Below are positions 10,506-21,732 of a DNA stretch of 64,000 nt, in pieces. The stretch comes from Petrolisthes cinctipes (Eukaryota; Arthropoda; Malacostraca; Decapoda; Porcellanidae). How positions within the stretch are numbered: the first letter of the stretch is position 1; the number at the start of each line of letters is the position of its first letter. The translations under genes were made by a program, and so were the position numbers. The stretch is taken from contig JAWQEG010000361.1 in the NCBI GenBank assembly GCA_033782935.1, forward strand, positions 140,001 through 204,000, given 5' to 3'. Under the pieces are notes generated by a model that saw only the letters and a list, made by a program, of their open reading frames with translations, was not told the DNA's origin and searched no databases.

Positions 10506-11130
10506 ATGTGCCGCTGTTATTAATATAGTAGTAATTATAATATAACTGAATCGTAATAGGAGTTAAATTTAGTATGATATTGTCGAGGTATTTATTTTAA
10601 TTCATGTTTTGTGTGTACAGCAGGTGTTTAGATTATTTCCATTATTGTATTGTTTAGGATATTGTTGACATATTGAAGATGTGGCAACAGGGCATCAACC
10701 CCGATATAACCAACACACTTCCTCTATCCAAGATTTATACAGTTATCTTCAATGAATTATAGCCCATTATTTTGCAATCATAAATTAACTTACTGCAATA
10801 CAATATCGCCAGTAAGTTAATAATGATAACAATACTATATAGTTGTGGTTTAAGTGTGGTTATATCGGGGTTAAGACATTAAGTCAACCACTCCCTCCCT
10901 CCCTCTATGATATTATTACCAACCATAGCAGCGGTATTTACTTTATTTTCTTTAGCTCTACAGTGATAATTAGAGGTAATTAGTTCGTATCCAGCGTGTG
11001 ATTAATGACCTTTACATTCAGAGGGCCCGGTGTTTAATTAATTCCACTAATGATAGAGAGTTTGTTGTAAAGGAAAGTGTGGGTTGAGGTGCATGGTTGG
11101 TGATATCTGGCAACTGTATGTACTCCTCTT
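10506..11130. other. Non-coding, no feature recognised
   Basis: AT-rich unique-looking sequence. No exon or structured RNA could be supported. Confidence 0.5.
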
Positions 11131-11199
11131 CCGTCCCTCTCTCTCTCTCTCTCTCTCTTAAACACGAACGAAATAGAAGGAAAGTAACCAAGGAGGAAC

Positions 11200-11850
11200 A
11201 TTTGATGAATTATGTGTGCGTATTACGTATGTCTGTAAAAGAAAGAGTGTGTATGTGTACAAGAGATGTGTGTGTGTCTACGTGAAAGACAAGGTGCATG
11301 TGTGTGTGTGTGTGTACAAGTTAAAGATAAGTGTATATGTGTGTACACTGTACAAGTCAAGTAAAGGATAGGTTTTGTTTAGTTCTAGGGTGTAAATAGC
11401 GCTAATGTGTGTGTATACAAGAAAAGATGTACGTGTGTGTGTGTGTACAAGAGAAAGAGAGAGAGAGTTTGTGTGTTTGCACGAGAAAGAGATTGGTGTG
11501 TGAAAACACGAGAGAGAGAGAGAGAGAGATAGGTTTTGTGTGTGTGTATGAAAGGGATAGGTTGTGTTTTTGCACGAGGGAGATAGAGGTGTGTGTGTTT
11601 ACAAGTAGAGAGAGGTGTGTAGAAAAGAGATGGTCGCGTGTGTGTATGTGCAGAAGAAAGAAAGGCGTGTTTGTGAGTACACAAGCGATAGGTGTGTGTG
11701 TGCTCGCGCGCAAGAAATAGATGTTGTGTCTGTACAAGAGAGATGGGTGTGTGTCTGTGTGTACGACAGCTGTATATATATATATATATATATATATACA
11801 AAGAAAGTGATTGTTGTGTGTATTTACAAGAAGAGATAGGTGTGTGTGTG
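11200..11850. repeat. Degenerate GTGTGTGTACAAGAAAGAGA minisatellite
   Basis: Units of about 25-35 bp combine a TG run, a TACAAG motif and an AGAGAGATAGG block. The same unit returns at 12,060-12,140, 12,365-12,500 and 13,985-14,345. The gaps at 11,853-12,060 and 12,150-12,361 are occupied by MITE-like elements, so the array was probably continuous before they inserted. Confidence 0.8.
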
Positions 11851-11852
11851 TA

Positions 11853-12060
11853 CTATTGGCCACAAGAATTCGTACACACACGGCTGGTTTTCAAGTGTTT
11901 GGAACACAGAAAATGTAGCACTGTGTAACTGCAATACAACATTATTATTGGGTTTGTTGTTATGCAATCCCTAAGTCCCTTGGTAGAGCATTCATTGTAG
12001 AACTTCCAGAATAATTACCTCTCTTTTCATATAGCCTGTGTAAGAATTCCTGTTGCCAAC
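11853..12060. mobile_element. MITE with GGCC...GAATTCGTACAC ends
   Basis: The left end CTATTGGCCACAAGAATTCG and the right end, read in reverse complement as GTTGGCAACAGGAATTCTTA, are imperfect inverted repeats flanked by TA. The 208-bp length matches the related element at 35,520-35,730. The ends also resemble those of the long element at 55,318-58,087. It interrupts the surrounding minisatellite. Confidence 0.6.
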
Positions 12061-12149
12061 TACAAGAAAGAGAAAGGCGTGTGTGTGTTTGTACAAAAGA
12101 GATAGGTGTGTGAGTTTGTGTACTCGTACAAGAAAGAGATACGAGTGTA

Positions 12150-12361
12150 CAGCCTTGGCTGAAAGTCCATGAGCAACGGGGTACAGCTATCTCTTGTAAT
12201 TCTAAGAAAAAAAATGCTAAAACAACATTACTAACATTTGGTTGAGCTGCGAGCTGCCACAGTCAGAGGGTAGGGTGTGGAAACTTATCTTGTTCCAACT
12301 CTGTCCAGTATCGGCAGTGACTTTGTACTACACCATGCTCATGGACTTTCAGCCATGGCTG
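12150..12361. mobile_element. MITE, Tc1/mariner-type, inside the minisatellite
   Basis: Ends are inverted repeats of about 24 bp, CAGCCTTGGCTGAAAGTCCA at the left and the matching TGGACTTTCAGCCATGGCTG at the right. TA flanks both sides. The 212-bp interior shows no coding. Confidence 0.75.
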
Positions 12362-12559
12362 TACATGTGTGTACATACATAAAAGAGATAAGTGTGTGTG
12401 TATGTGTGTACGAGAAAAGATATATGTGTGTGTGTTCGAGGAGATAAGTGTGTGTGTACAAGAAAGAGATAAGTGTGTGTGTGTGTATTCTCAAATAATT
12501 AGCTGTTCTTCCCTTTTTTTTCTCCTCCAGCAAGCACGAAAGAAATAGAAGGACAGGAG

Positions 12560-13255
12560 GGACAGTTGATGATGAGAGAGAGAGATGCTCTATCAGTGTG
12601 TGTACAAGAGAGATAAATTACAGCCTAGTGTGGTTGTATAAAAATAATAAATAGATGTGACCGTGTATGTTTATAAGACTATAGTATACATAATAGATAG
12701 GAGTGTGTATTGGTACCATTGTCCTGTCCCGTCCCACACAGTGACGTCATAACACGTGTCCCGTGGTCAGTCTTTTTAATCCTTCCTTTACATTGTGAAG
12801 GTAGTCCAGCATTGTTCCAAATTTATTGACTTAATAATGCGTTACACATGAAGATTTGCATAGCAATTATTGTAGTGTACAATTGCTTCTCTAGCAGGAA
12901 GAAAACTAGTGATACCGTAGGCATCTTATTTTTCACCATTTTTCCAAAGAACGAGAGCCTGAGAAAAAATGGATAATCATTGTAGGAGGAAATATAGGCT
13001 CATTGTTGACAGTGTAAGGGTGTAGAGTCTGTATGTTGATGCCAGTTGTTATAAAAGGCATAGGAAATATCATATGAGAAGGTGTGAAAACGCATGGATT
13101 TGTCTATGTGTGAGTTCGTATTTATATTTTTGAATTAATGATCGTGTGTCTAGGTGTGAGCTAATGAGTGTGTGTATGAGGAAATGAGTGTATATAAGTG
13201 AATGAGTGTGTGAGTGATCGAATGAGTGTGAGTGGGCACAAGTGTGTATCTTTCA
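12560..13255. other. Non-coding stretch with one CRE and E-box pair
   Basis: Mostly unique AT-rich DNA. A CRE (TGACGTCA, 12,742-12,749) lies three bases from a CACGTG E-box (12,753-12,758). No CCAAT box or start signal accompanies them, so I do not call a promoter. Confidence 0.4.
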
Positions 13256-13279
13256 ATAAGTATGCGAATGAATATCCAT

Positions 13280-13382
13280 ATGAGAGAGAGAGAGAGAGAG
13301 AGAGGCGTAGTCAACTGTCAACGTAGAGAGAGAGAGAGAGAGGCGTAGTCAACTGTCAACGTGGAGAGAGAGAGAGAGAGAG
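13280..13382. repeat. GA runs separated by GGCGTAGTCAACTGTCAACG
   Basis: Two copies of a unit joining GGCGTAGTCAACTGTCAACG to a GA run of about 20 bp, with a third GA run closing the block. Confidence 0.85.
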
Positions 13383-13980
13383 CAAAGGAAAAATTTAAGT
13401 TAACGTCACAGTGGCTGGGCGAGAACTGACTTTGTATAATATTATGTGTTCTGTTTCTGTACAAGAGATGAGAACTTTATAATGTAGGAAACTACAGAAG
13501 GCGTGTATTATGTTGTCACAGTTTAGACCCATCCCTAATTTGAGTCCATGAATCGGTACAGTCTAATTTTAAGGACCCTGTGATCGTGTATGAACTTTGA
13601 AGGCATCAATTATTCCTCCTGACCATGCCAAGAAACAAACAAGCTCCTTCTCGACAGTAGTACATACAGTTCCATGGTGTTTCGTGGTAGTATTATTTTG
13701 AGAGACTGATTTATCTCCAATTTTCTGACTACATCATAGGGTCCCTTAATTAAAGTTTTTACATTAAATTTTACTATACCTCTCTTGGAAGCTTTTTGTT
13801 CCACTCGTTCACTCCTCTGTTCCAACACCATGCAGCAGTGTCTTTCTACATCGTGTCCAAATCGGAACTTGAGTCCATTTGAGTGTCTTCTATCTTAGCT
13901 ATACAGTATATTATAGGCCTGTATTTTTATAGATAAGCCTAATACCTTAATCTCTTATGTTAAACTCTTTCATCCATTTA
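13383..13980. other. Mostly unique non-coding DNA with a diverged inverted-repeat element
   Basis: Near 13,598-13,700 there are traces of the TCCTCC family (GGCATCAATTATTCCTCCTG and a later GAGAGACTGATTTATCTCCA). The rest shows no recognisable feature. Confidence 0.4.
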
Positions 13981-13984
13981 ATTA

Positions 13985-13990
13985 CGATAG

Positions 13991-14028
<38 letters not shown>

Positions 14029-14345
14029 GCTACAAGAAAGAGATAGATGTGTGTGTAAATGAAAGAGATGTGTGTGTGAGAGATAGGTTGTGTGTGTATG
14101 TGTACGAGTAAGAAATAAATGTGAGAGAGAGATAGATAGGTAGGTTGGTTGTGTGTTTATATGTATACGAGTAAGAAATAGATGTGTGTGAGTGTGTGTG
14201 TCCAAGAAAGAAATGGGTGTATGTGAGAAGGAGATAATTGTGTGTGTATGCACGAGTAATTAAGAGATTGGTGTGTGTAGGCATATAAGAAAGAAATAGG
14301 TGTGTGTGTACCAGAGAGATAGGTTGTGTGTGTGTGTGTGTGTGT
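13985..14345. repeat. Second block of the TG/TACAAGAAAGAGATAG minisatellite
   Basis: Same motif set as 11,200-11,850, with TG runs, ACGAGTAAGAAATA and AAGAAAGAAATAGG. Frames on the minus strand are Thr/His repeat artefacts. Confidence 0.8.
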
Positions 14346-14505
14346 CAGTAGGGTGATCTATTGATTTATTACTGGGTCTAAATTGCCTTCCCATTTTCTA
14401 GACCTTAATATTCCAACATTCTCTTTCTCTCTCTCTCTCTCTCTAGCTGGGTGAACCTTTCTTGTTATTTCTCTCTCTCTCTCTCTCTCTCTCTCCAGCT
14501 GGGTG

Positions 14506-14544
<39 letters not shown>

Positions 14545-14549
14545 TTAAT

Positions 14550-15330
14550 TAGTAGAGGGTGCGAATATCGATTATCCCCCCTTCTCTCTCTCCTCCACTC
14601 CCTTTCCTCCATTCCTATGAGGGTTTTGGCACCGTTTTGGACCCGAACCATCCTTTCTTCTTTCTTGTATATGCTGTCCCTCCTTTCTTTCTATTCACTT
14701 CTTTTTCTCTGTTCCTCCTTTCCTTCTATATCCTTCCCTTCTTTACTTCTATTTCCTTCTGTTTCCTTTGAATTATTTCCTTCGTATTTGCTGTCCCTCC
14801 TTTCTTTCTATTTCCTTTATGTTTGCTGTCCCTACTTTCTTTCTATTTCCTTCGTATTTCCTGTCCCTCCTTTCCTATTTCCTTCGTATTTGCTGTTCAA
14901 CCTTTCCTTCTATTTCCTTCGTGTTTGCTGTCCCTCCTTTCTTTCTATTCACTTCTTTTTCTCTGTCCCTTATTTCCTTCTATTTCCTTCCTGTTTGCTG
15001 TCCCTACTTTCCTTATATTTCCTTCATGTTTGCTGTCCCTCATTTCCTTCGTGTTTGCTGTCCCTCCTTCCTTCTATTTCCTTCGTGTTTGCTGTCCTTC
15101 CTTTCCTTCTATTTCCTTCGTATTTGCTGTCCCTACTTTCCTTCTATTTCCTTCGTGTTTGCTGTCCTTCCTTTCCTTCTATTTCCTTCGTATTTGCTGT
15201 CCCTACTTTCTTTCTATTTTCTTCGTGTTTGCTGTCCTTCCTTCTATTTTCTTTGTGTTTGCTTGCTGTTCCACTTCTCAGTCACCTTCTCCCTCATCCT
15301 ACAGTGTCATCGAGGCCTAGGGTGAAGGAA
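14550..15330 (+). repeat. Interspersed element with internal 35-bp minisatellite (TTTGCTGTCCCTCCTTTCC)
   Basis: About 18 units containing TTTGCTGTCCCTACTTTCC and TTCTATTTCCTTCGT run from 14,650 to 15,260. They are followed by a non-repeated tail with CACCTTCTCCCTCATCCTAC and AGGCCTAGGGTGA. The same repeat plus tail order occurs at 27,090-27,885, and a reversed tail lies at 61,122-61,210. It is therefore a dispersed element and not a simple local array. The 305-codon reading frame through it is a repeat artefact. Confidence 0.75.
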
Positions 15331-15448
15331 AGTGTTTACACACACACACACACACCTTTTCTCTCTCTCTTCATACTTATAAATCCTAAAATCTCTCTCT
15401 CTCTCTACAAAACCACTTGATTCTCTCTCTTTCTCTACAAAACCACTT

Positions 15449-15450
<2 letters not shown>

Positions 15451-15494
<44 letters not shown>
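15451..15494. repeat. CT microsatellite
   Basis: An uninterrupted CT run of about 44 bp, preceded by a duplicated CTACAAAACCACTTGA unit. Confidence 0.95.
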
Positions 15495-15498
<4 letters not shown>

Positions 15499-15814
15499 TT
15501 ATAATTAAGTGACTGAAAGTTAACAATATTTATTTTTCGAAAGTGAGTGAAGCTGAGTATAGTGAACAAGAGGTATTCGAGGTCTTTGTTTATAAGTAAT
15601 TGGCAACTCACCACACGAGGGAAGAGTTGCCAGATTGCGCCAACTAACATATCTCCCATTATTATGCCTATTTTTAACATTTTAATATTATATGAATGAT
15701 TATTTATATAGTGTTGAGTTCAAAATAACTATAATTACTATGTATATATGATAATTTTAAGCATGTCAAGAAAGCCCATAAATAATCTAATAATTGAGTA
15801 ATTGGAATCTATAA

Positions 15815-15910
15815 TCCCGTTGCCATGGTTACGGAAGGGTCGCTCCCATTGGCTACTGTATATTTGATGTGCGCTCCTGATTGGATGGCGATGCGGTTGC
15901 TGGGGATACA
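15815..15910. promoter_or_regulatory. Candidate promoter: RFX X-box with two inverted CCAAT boxes
   Basis: GTTGCCATGGTTAC at 15,819-15,832 is a near-ideal palindromic X-box, the site bound by RFX factors. Inverted CCAAT boxes (ATTGG) follow at 15,848-15,852 and 15,880-15,884 in a short GC-rich patch. The X-box and CCAAT pairing is typical of RFX/NF-Y targets. It is 5.6 kb upstream of the first ph coding exon. Whether it serves ph, an unseen 5' exon or another transcript is unknown. Confidence 0.45.
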
Positions 15911-16255
15911 ATTTTAACTCTTATTATGTCAGTATTTATTTTTATTATTATTATTTATTATTATTGTTTGATATGATGATTTTTGTGGTGGTCCTAACAT
16001 ACTTTTGAGGAATGAAATGAAGGCTCTATGGTATAAAATTGTCATAAAGTTTATATTATATTCCCCTGTTAATTAAGAATGTTTCAGAAAGATTAGATAG
16101 TTTTCTTTTGCCTTTATGCTTTGATTCGTTTACTTCCTAGGCTCATCAACAGGAGAAACTATAAGAAATTTTCACAATGAGGAAAAATAAATATAGGAGA
16201 TTGGGAAAGATGATGATTATTATAGTGCAGTATATGATTGTTAGAAGATGATAGT

Positions 16256-16256
<1 letters not shown>
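15911..16256. other. Non-coding, no feature recognised
   Basis: AT-rich sequence with an ATT run at about 15,950. No exon or RNA is supported. Confidence 0.5.

Positions 16257-16319
<63 letters not shown>
16257..16319. repeat. CT microsatellite
   Basis: A perfect CT run of about 63 bp. Confidence 0.95.
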
Positions 16320-16321
<2 letters not shown>

Positions 16322-16540
16322 AAAGGGGATATGAAAGAAGATCTAATTTTATTTTCATACACAATATCATAATACGTTACCATTGAATTTTTCCTGCGAT
16401 ATAGTTATAGTGTAATGTCATGCTGTACCCTATTCGAAGATATATTCCTGGAAACTTGAGCATGAATGAACCTTTGATTTCGGGGGTTTGTTTTATGTTA
16501 AAGACAAAGTTTATTTTACATATTCAGTCATTGACCTGTA

Positions 16541-16675
16541 CAGTCACGAGCACTAATAAGTATACAGCAGGTGTGCTTCGAATACCTAGAGACAGTAAAA
16601 AGGTGCACAATAAGATCTCCATTGGACTGTTCAAGGCTTCAACCAAAGCTGTATACTTATTAGTGCTCGTGACTG
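16541..16675. mobile_element. MITE, Tc1/mariner-type, copy 2 of 3
   Basis: CAGTCACGAGCACTAATAAG at the left and its inverted copy at the right, flanked by TA. At 135 bp it is the shortest of the three copies. Its interior runs in the opposite orientation to the copies at 25-183 and 33,636-33,790. Confidence 0.85.
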
Positions 16676-16679
16676 TACC

Positions 16680-17131
16680 TGCTGCTTGATATCATTTATT
16701 GTGATCAGTGTTTGGGGTTTGTAATAATAATGACTTTGGTTGTATTCTCCGCACATCTGTTTGATCCGCCTTCCCTACCCTCCTCAATCAATTAAAAAAA
16801 AAAAAAAAAGTTAATGGCTTCGCTAATATGGAGATGGCAGGTAAATCATACTTTAATTGACTTAGTACGAGATCAGCCACCTGATATTATATGGCCTTTT
16901 AGTAACTTTGTGTGACAGGAAAGAAGTATATATCCTTTGTGTGTTCATTATTATGTGATCCCGTTGAAAATATGATAAACATACCGGACCCGCTGATCTT
17001 TTACCGATATTTAATTCACTTGTCTATTTTCGGTAAGTAATGCAATTGACACATATTACACTCTAAATTTATATAACTACTAGGGTATATAATGAATTAC
17101 AACCTATAAACACTGGAAATATGGTCAAATT
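16680..17131. other. Non-coding, no feature recognised
   Basis: AT-rich, with one A run at 16,795-16,809. No exon is supported. Confidence 0.5.
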
Positions 17132-18085
17132 GGGTAAATATTGAATGAATTACCGTTATTGGGTACGGTTTTTCTACCTTCATTACCCACTTATTTAGAC
17201 CATTCTAAGACTATTTTCTTCTATGGCATTTTCTCCGCAAATGCCCCATTTCCAAGATAGGGCATATTCAAATGGGGCATTTTGAAATTAGCCTGACCCT
17301 ACCTGACCTTACCTAACCTACCCTAGACGGCATCAGACTACCGGGACCTAACCTGGGCAAACTACCGGGAAATAACGGTGATAAAGTACAAGAAATGACT
17401 GGGGCAAAATACTGGGAGCTAGCCGGAATTGGCAACACTGCTACAAATTCTTTCAATAAATACCTCAAATTGTTTGCTTAGAAGGGAAGCAGTGTGTCTG
17501 AGGTCAAATTGTTTACTTAAGAGGGAAGCAGTCATTTAGTTGGTATTTATTGAAAGAATTACCGTTTTGCAGCAGTGTTGCCAGATCCGGTTGGGTCCCA
17601 GTATTTTGCCCCTGTCATTTATTGTACTTTATCACGATTATTTCCCGGTAGTTTGCCCAGGTTAGGTCCCGGTAATCTGCTGTGGTCTAGGTTAGGTTAG
17701 GTAAGGTCAGGTTAATTTCAAAATGCCCCATTTGAATATCTTGGAAATGGGGCATTTGCAGAGGAAATGCCATAGAAGAAAATAGTCTTAGAATGGTCTA
17801 TATAAGTGGGTAATGAAGGTAGAAAAACCGTATGCAATAACGGTAATTCTTTCAATATTTACCCCATTTTGTAGCAGTGTTGCCAGATCCGGGTAGGTCT
17901 CAGTATTTTGCACCGGTCATTTCCCGTACTTTACCACAGTTATTTCCCGGTAGTTTGCCCAGGTTAAGTCCCGGTAGTCTGCTGTGGTCTAGGTTAGGTC
18001 AGGTCAGGCTAATTTCAAAATGCCCCATTTGAATATGACCTATCTTGGAGGAGGAAATGCCATAGAAGAAAATAGGGTAAATATT
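17132..18085. mobile_element. Foldback element: long palindrome plus a direct repeat of one arm
   Basis: The left arm starts GGGTAAATATTGAATGAATT and includes AAATGCCCCATTTCCAAGAT. An inverted copy ends at 17,864 with CTTTCAATATTTACCC. Arms are about 330 bp around a centre near 17,470-17,510. From about 17,870 to 18,085 the right-arm sequence starts again in direct orientation (AGCAGTGTTGCCAGATCC, then TTTGCCCAGGTTAAGTCCCG). A further arm end lies at 18,880-18,975. No coding is visible, and the class is unknown. Confidence 0.8.
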
Positions 18086-18488
18086 GCGATTATCTGCGTC
18101 CTCGATTTTCACACTTTCTGTCAACCGAAATCGCCCATTTCTTTTCCCTTTTTATTTTGGAGACTGTTATATTATGTGGAAATATGTAAAAACATGAATA
18201 ACATTTGTATGTATTTACTTTGATACGGGAGTGCGGCTTTCCCAGCAGGTTCCCGACTTCCTGCCACTGCGTGCAGTATTACCAGATACAGGAATACTTC
18301 CACGTTTTAGGCAAATTCTGTCCACACTTGGGAAATCTTTTGAAGAATGTTCAATAAGTAGCCCAGTTGAGTGGAAAATTCAATCATTTAAAATTGGGAT
18401 AAATAATTTTTTGATCGCCAGACGAAATAACCTGACCTACCTAACCTAACCTACCTAACCTAACCTAACCTAGACTGTTGCTGCCTTT

Positions 18489-18583
18489 GGGACCTAACTT
18501 AATGTCCTTCGGGACCTAACTTAATGTCCTACGGGACCTAACTTAGTGTCCTTCGGGACCTAACTTAGTGTCCTTCGGGACCT
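18489..18583. repeat. Tandem repeat, 22-bp unit
   Basis: GGGACCTAACTTAGTGTCCT plus TC repeats about 4.5 times, with A/G variation. It follows a short CCTAA-rich stretch at 18,433-18,471. Confidence 0.9.
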
Positions 18584-18879
18584 TTAAAAATAAAATAGAT
18601 CCTGTGGATAGGAGCTAAAAGTATCCCGATTGGGTGGGTCAGGCGTATTGTACACAACTGCCTGCTGGACCTTCCGTAATTTTGCCAAGGGGATCTGGTA
18701 ACACTGTCCGCCCGACCTCAGTTCGTCCCTCCGCTTCATAAATGTCGTATCTTAAAATTGAAATACAGTATCTAACAAAGAATACATTTCCACTGAGTAT
18801 TGATAAAGGTAACCGAACCCTACCTAACCCAACCTATCCTAACCAGTAGTTCGCCGGCGCAGATAATACCAATATTAGC

Positions 18880-18975
18880 TGAAAATAGTCGTAGAATTGT
18901 CTAAAGTGGGTAATGAAGGTAGAAAAACTGTATGCGATAACGGTAATTCTTTCAATATTTGCCTCATTTAGTTTA
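18880..18975. repeat. Solo arm end of the 17-kb foldback family
   Basis: Contains AAAGTGGGTAATGAAGGTAG and ATAACGGTAATTCTTTCAAT, matching the right-arm terminus at 17,800-17,864. Confidence 0.75.
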
Positions 18976-19786
18976 TGGCCGAAGGAAGCCGAGGTTAAAG
19001 CCAAAGGATGCCCTGGTCTAGGTTAGGTTAGGTAAGCATGGTTTATTTGTGTGCCAAGAATTCATTGTTAAAAGCAACAAAATGCTAAAAGGAAATTACT
19101 TATCAATTTCTTTCCTATTTTTGTTGCTGGTTGTTTTTGCTTTATGAGTCGGTTCCCAATTCGATTGAGTCCTATGTACGGTAACTGATTAATTAATTAA
19201 TTTTTTTACCACATTTCTTCCCTCGACAATCATATTTTTTCACACAGATAGGGCAGGTCCTGAAGATCAAGGGAAATTGTGGAGTATAAAACGGAATAAT
19301 AATTAATATGGCATCCAAAATAACACTAATCCTCAATATTTTATCCTTTATTCCATTTTTTCAGCACCACTTGTGTCTGTTGTCCACCATATTTAGCTCA
19401 GCTCACCTGCTGCTCTTTTCTTCTTCAAACTATAAACTTATATATCTTGCTCATCTATGTGGAGTCTTGATGAAAGTGTGTCACTGTAGTACAGGTACTG
19501 AAGTATTTACAAAGCAAATATGATTCAACTACCAGCTTCTCAGTTTTGTGTTATTCGCTGACGCTATGATACACGCTCTATAAGTTGTTGCCTAGTTTAG
19601 ACTGACTACTAGTAATGGTGGCTTGTGATGGTTGTGCACTCACCTACCATTGCCTAATTTGAATAGTATTAAATATGACCATCTTCAACAACCTTATTAT
19701 TTCTCATGGACTTGTATAAAACAAGACCAAGTGTGGTGAGTGTAACAGACACATATCCCTTAATAATGAATGTCCAGGTAATGTGC
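18976..19786. other. Non-coding, no feature recognised
   Basis: Unique-looking AT-rich DNA. The 71-codon frame at 19,308-19,523 has no recognisable domain and is not called. Confidence 0.5.
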
Positions 19787-19794
19787 CTTGGTTT

Positions 19795-21091
19795 TAGGGT
19801 TGCCAGGTCGGATAGAACCGTCTCCGCCCAATAGAAAACCCTTATAAATTTATTAACACACACAGGCAATTAAAAATTAATAACTAAAAGACATAAAATA
19901 TATAACTTTTTCAATCACACTGAGATAACTATCAAAATGAATACATTGAGACTTTATTTATTTCACAGGAAAAGTAAAGACGTCGACTATTGTATTTGGC
20001 AAAGTACTTAAAGTAATGTGGTACAGTATTAGTTAATAAAACTTAAGGAACAATACATATCAGTGTATGAGTACATTGTATTTGTGTGTATATAAAAGTA
20101 GGACGGGAGGAACTTCCTCTACTCTGTTCCAAATAAATTGGTAAAGAGAAACATGCATTTCTTGTGAGTGGCCTGTGTCAAAGGTAGAACACACCAGGTG
20201 ACTGAGGTGACCAGAGGATTCACACTTTCTTGCACTTTGCACTTTGTTCTGTGCAGAGATATCTCCTTCGAAGAAATATCTTTTACTATCTCTGACAAAT
20301 GATCAATTGTTTTTATGCTTGAGTGGCAATCAATGTGAGCTGCTAACTTCAGTTCTGAGGTTTTCGCTGAGTTGCTTGTATTAACTTTTGATATCCCAGA
20401 GGCAAATAGTGTTCTCATATTTGAAAATGGAGCTGCATTTTTCTTGTGTTTTTCTGTTTTAGTGTGGTCAACTAAGTCATTGTGATGGGCTCTAATTGTT
20501 GATTTACAGAACTTGCAAGCTGCTTTTGTTGTATCACCCGGCACACTTACAATCCATTCTTTCAACCCATCTTCCTGTTCCCACTCTTTGTTGTAATGTT
20601 TTCCATATTTAGCCCACTTCCCCATCTTCACAAACTAACTAACTCACATATCTAACTCCTTCCACTAGCTCTGGTAAACTGGACTGAACTCTGTTAGTGT
20701 TGACTCGAGTGTTGACTGTTACTCTGACCCGTGACCTGAAGACCAGATGACCTGTACACTCTAGGGAGAAGTCAGCTGCAAATCCTCCGACCTAAGCAAA
20801 CCATCTCCTATGGCAGGTCCAAGGTTACACATCTGTTGCAAACTACAATAACTCAGCTACATCCAGTATTCACGTTACCAGCTAGTAGCATTGGTGTTAT
20901 GACTATAAAATACAGGACTCAACCAAAAATACCACAACCTTTAGTTCAAAATAGCTCCAAAATGCCAACCCACGGCACCTTTAGTTCAAACCAGCCCAAA
21001 AACCGCCAACCCGCGCCAACCCAATTTTTCTCGCGACACATTTTCAGAAACGGCCCAATTGGGCGGGAAAACCGCGGACCTGGCAACTCTG
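19795..21091 (-). mobile_element. hAT transposon, partial, with 8-bp target duplication
   Basis: Left end TAGGGTTGCCAGGTCGGA and the right end, read in reverse as CAGAGTTGCCAGGTCCGC, form the short terminal repeats typical of hAT elements. Flanking 8-mers CTTGGTTT (19,787-19,794) and CTTGGTAT (21,092-21,099) match at seven of eight bases, the right target size for hAT. At 1,297 bp it is too short for a full transposase and keeps only an N-terminal segment on the minus strand. Confidence 0.85.
20119..20631 (-). pseudogene. hAT-type transposase N-terminal fragment with BED-like zinc finger
   Basis: The 170-residue frame starts MKMGKWAKYGKHYNKEW and carries a Cys-x2-Cys pair (CKFC), then a His at DLVDH and another at TEKHKK. 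These fit a BED-type finger as found at the N-terminus of arthropod hAT transposases. The later SELKLAAHIDCHSSIKTIDH and LHRTKCKVQ segments match the region that normally follows the finger. The catalytic core and the dimerisation domain are absent, so it cannot be an active transposase. It lies inside the hAT element at 19,795-21,091. Confidence 0.7.
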
Positions 21092-21480
21092 CTTGGTATA
21101 GTCCTGGTTTGTTCCCATTCCAGATTAATTTAGGTCAGGTTAGGTTCGGCTAGGCTAATTCTCCAGTATGAATATCATTATGCATTTTATTTGCGTTTTT
21201 ACTTTTTCTACTCAATTTCCCGCTACCTTCAAGCCCTGCTATCTCTGTGTGGAGCATCCAGTCATTTGAGGGTCAAACATAATTAAAATGCACTGTTGCA
21301 CTATTAGGCTATTTCAACAGATCAAAACAGGTATTTATTATAACTCCCCTCAAAAAAAGAAGAGAAACAATTGTGTTTTCCTTTCTGTGGCTTTTCTTAA
21401 ACATTACCTATATATTTACTATTACCTCTATATTTCTATTACCTGTCCGCCTATATTCATGAGTATTTTTTTTCTACAGA
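21092..21480. other. Sequence upstream of the first ph coding exon
   Basis: No further exon found. It ends in a polypyrimidine tract TTTTTTTTCTACAG (to 21,479), the acceptor of ph exon 1. This implies at least one 5' untranslated exon upstream. Confidence 0.5.
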
Positions 21481-21498
21481 GTGATTCAGGAAGAGACA

Positions 21499-21732
21499 AT
21501 GAGTGAAGACAAAGAAGCAGGGGCAACACAACATCAACAGCACCTGACTACACATCATCAACAACAACAACAACAACAACAACATCAGCAGCAGCAGCAA
21601 CAAGCACAACACCTGACTACTCATCAACAGCAAGCACAACACCTCACTACACATCAGCAGCATCAACAAGCACCACAACACCTCACTACACATCAAGCAG
21701 CAACCCTTGTCTCTATGCAGGCATCTCAGCAG
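21499..21732 (+). CDS. ph: ph exon 1: start codon and Gln/His-rich N-terminus
   Basis: Residues 1-78. The acceptor TTTTCTACAG ends at 21,479 and the first ATG of the exon is at 21,499 (MSEDKEAG). The nearby GTG at 21,481 is in the same frame, but no ATG precedes 21,499 in the exon, so I take 21,499 as the start. If an upstream exon is coding and in frame, the N-terminus would be longer. The protein is low complexity: poly-Gln tracts and a QHLTTH motif repeated five times. Gln-rich N-termini are usual for Ph/PHC proteins. The exon ends at CAG|GTAAAT in phase 0. Confidence 0.8.

Noticed and set aside
14503..15420. A 305-codon frame rich in Phe/Leu/Ser/Cys that looks like a membrane protein
   Set aside because: It is a translation of the 35-bp minisatellite. 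All three frames are open and repetitive.
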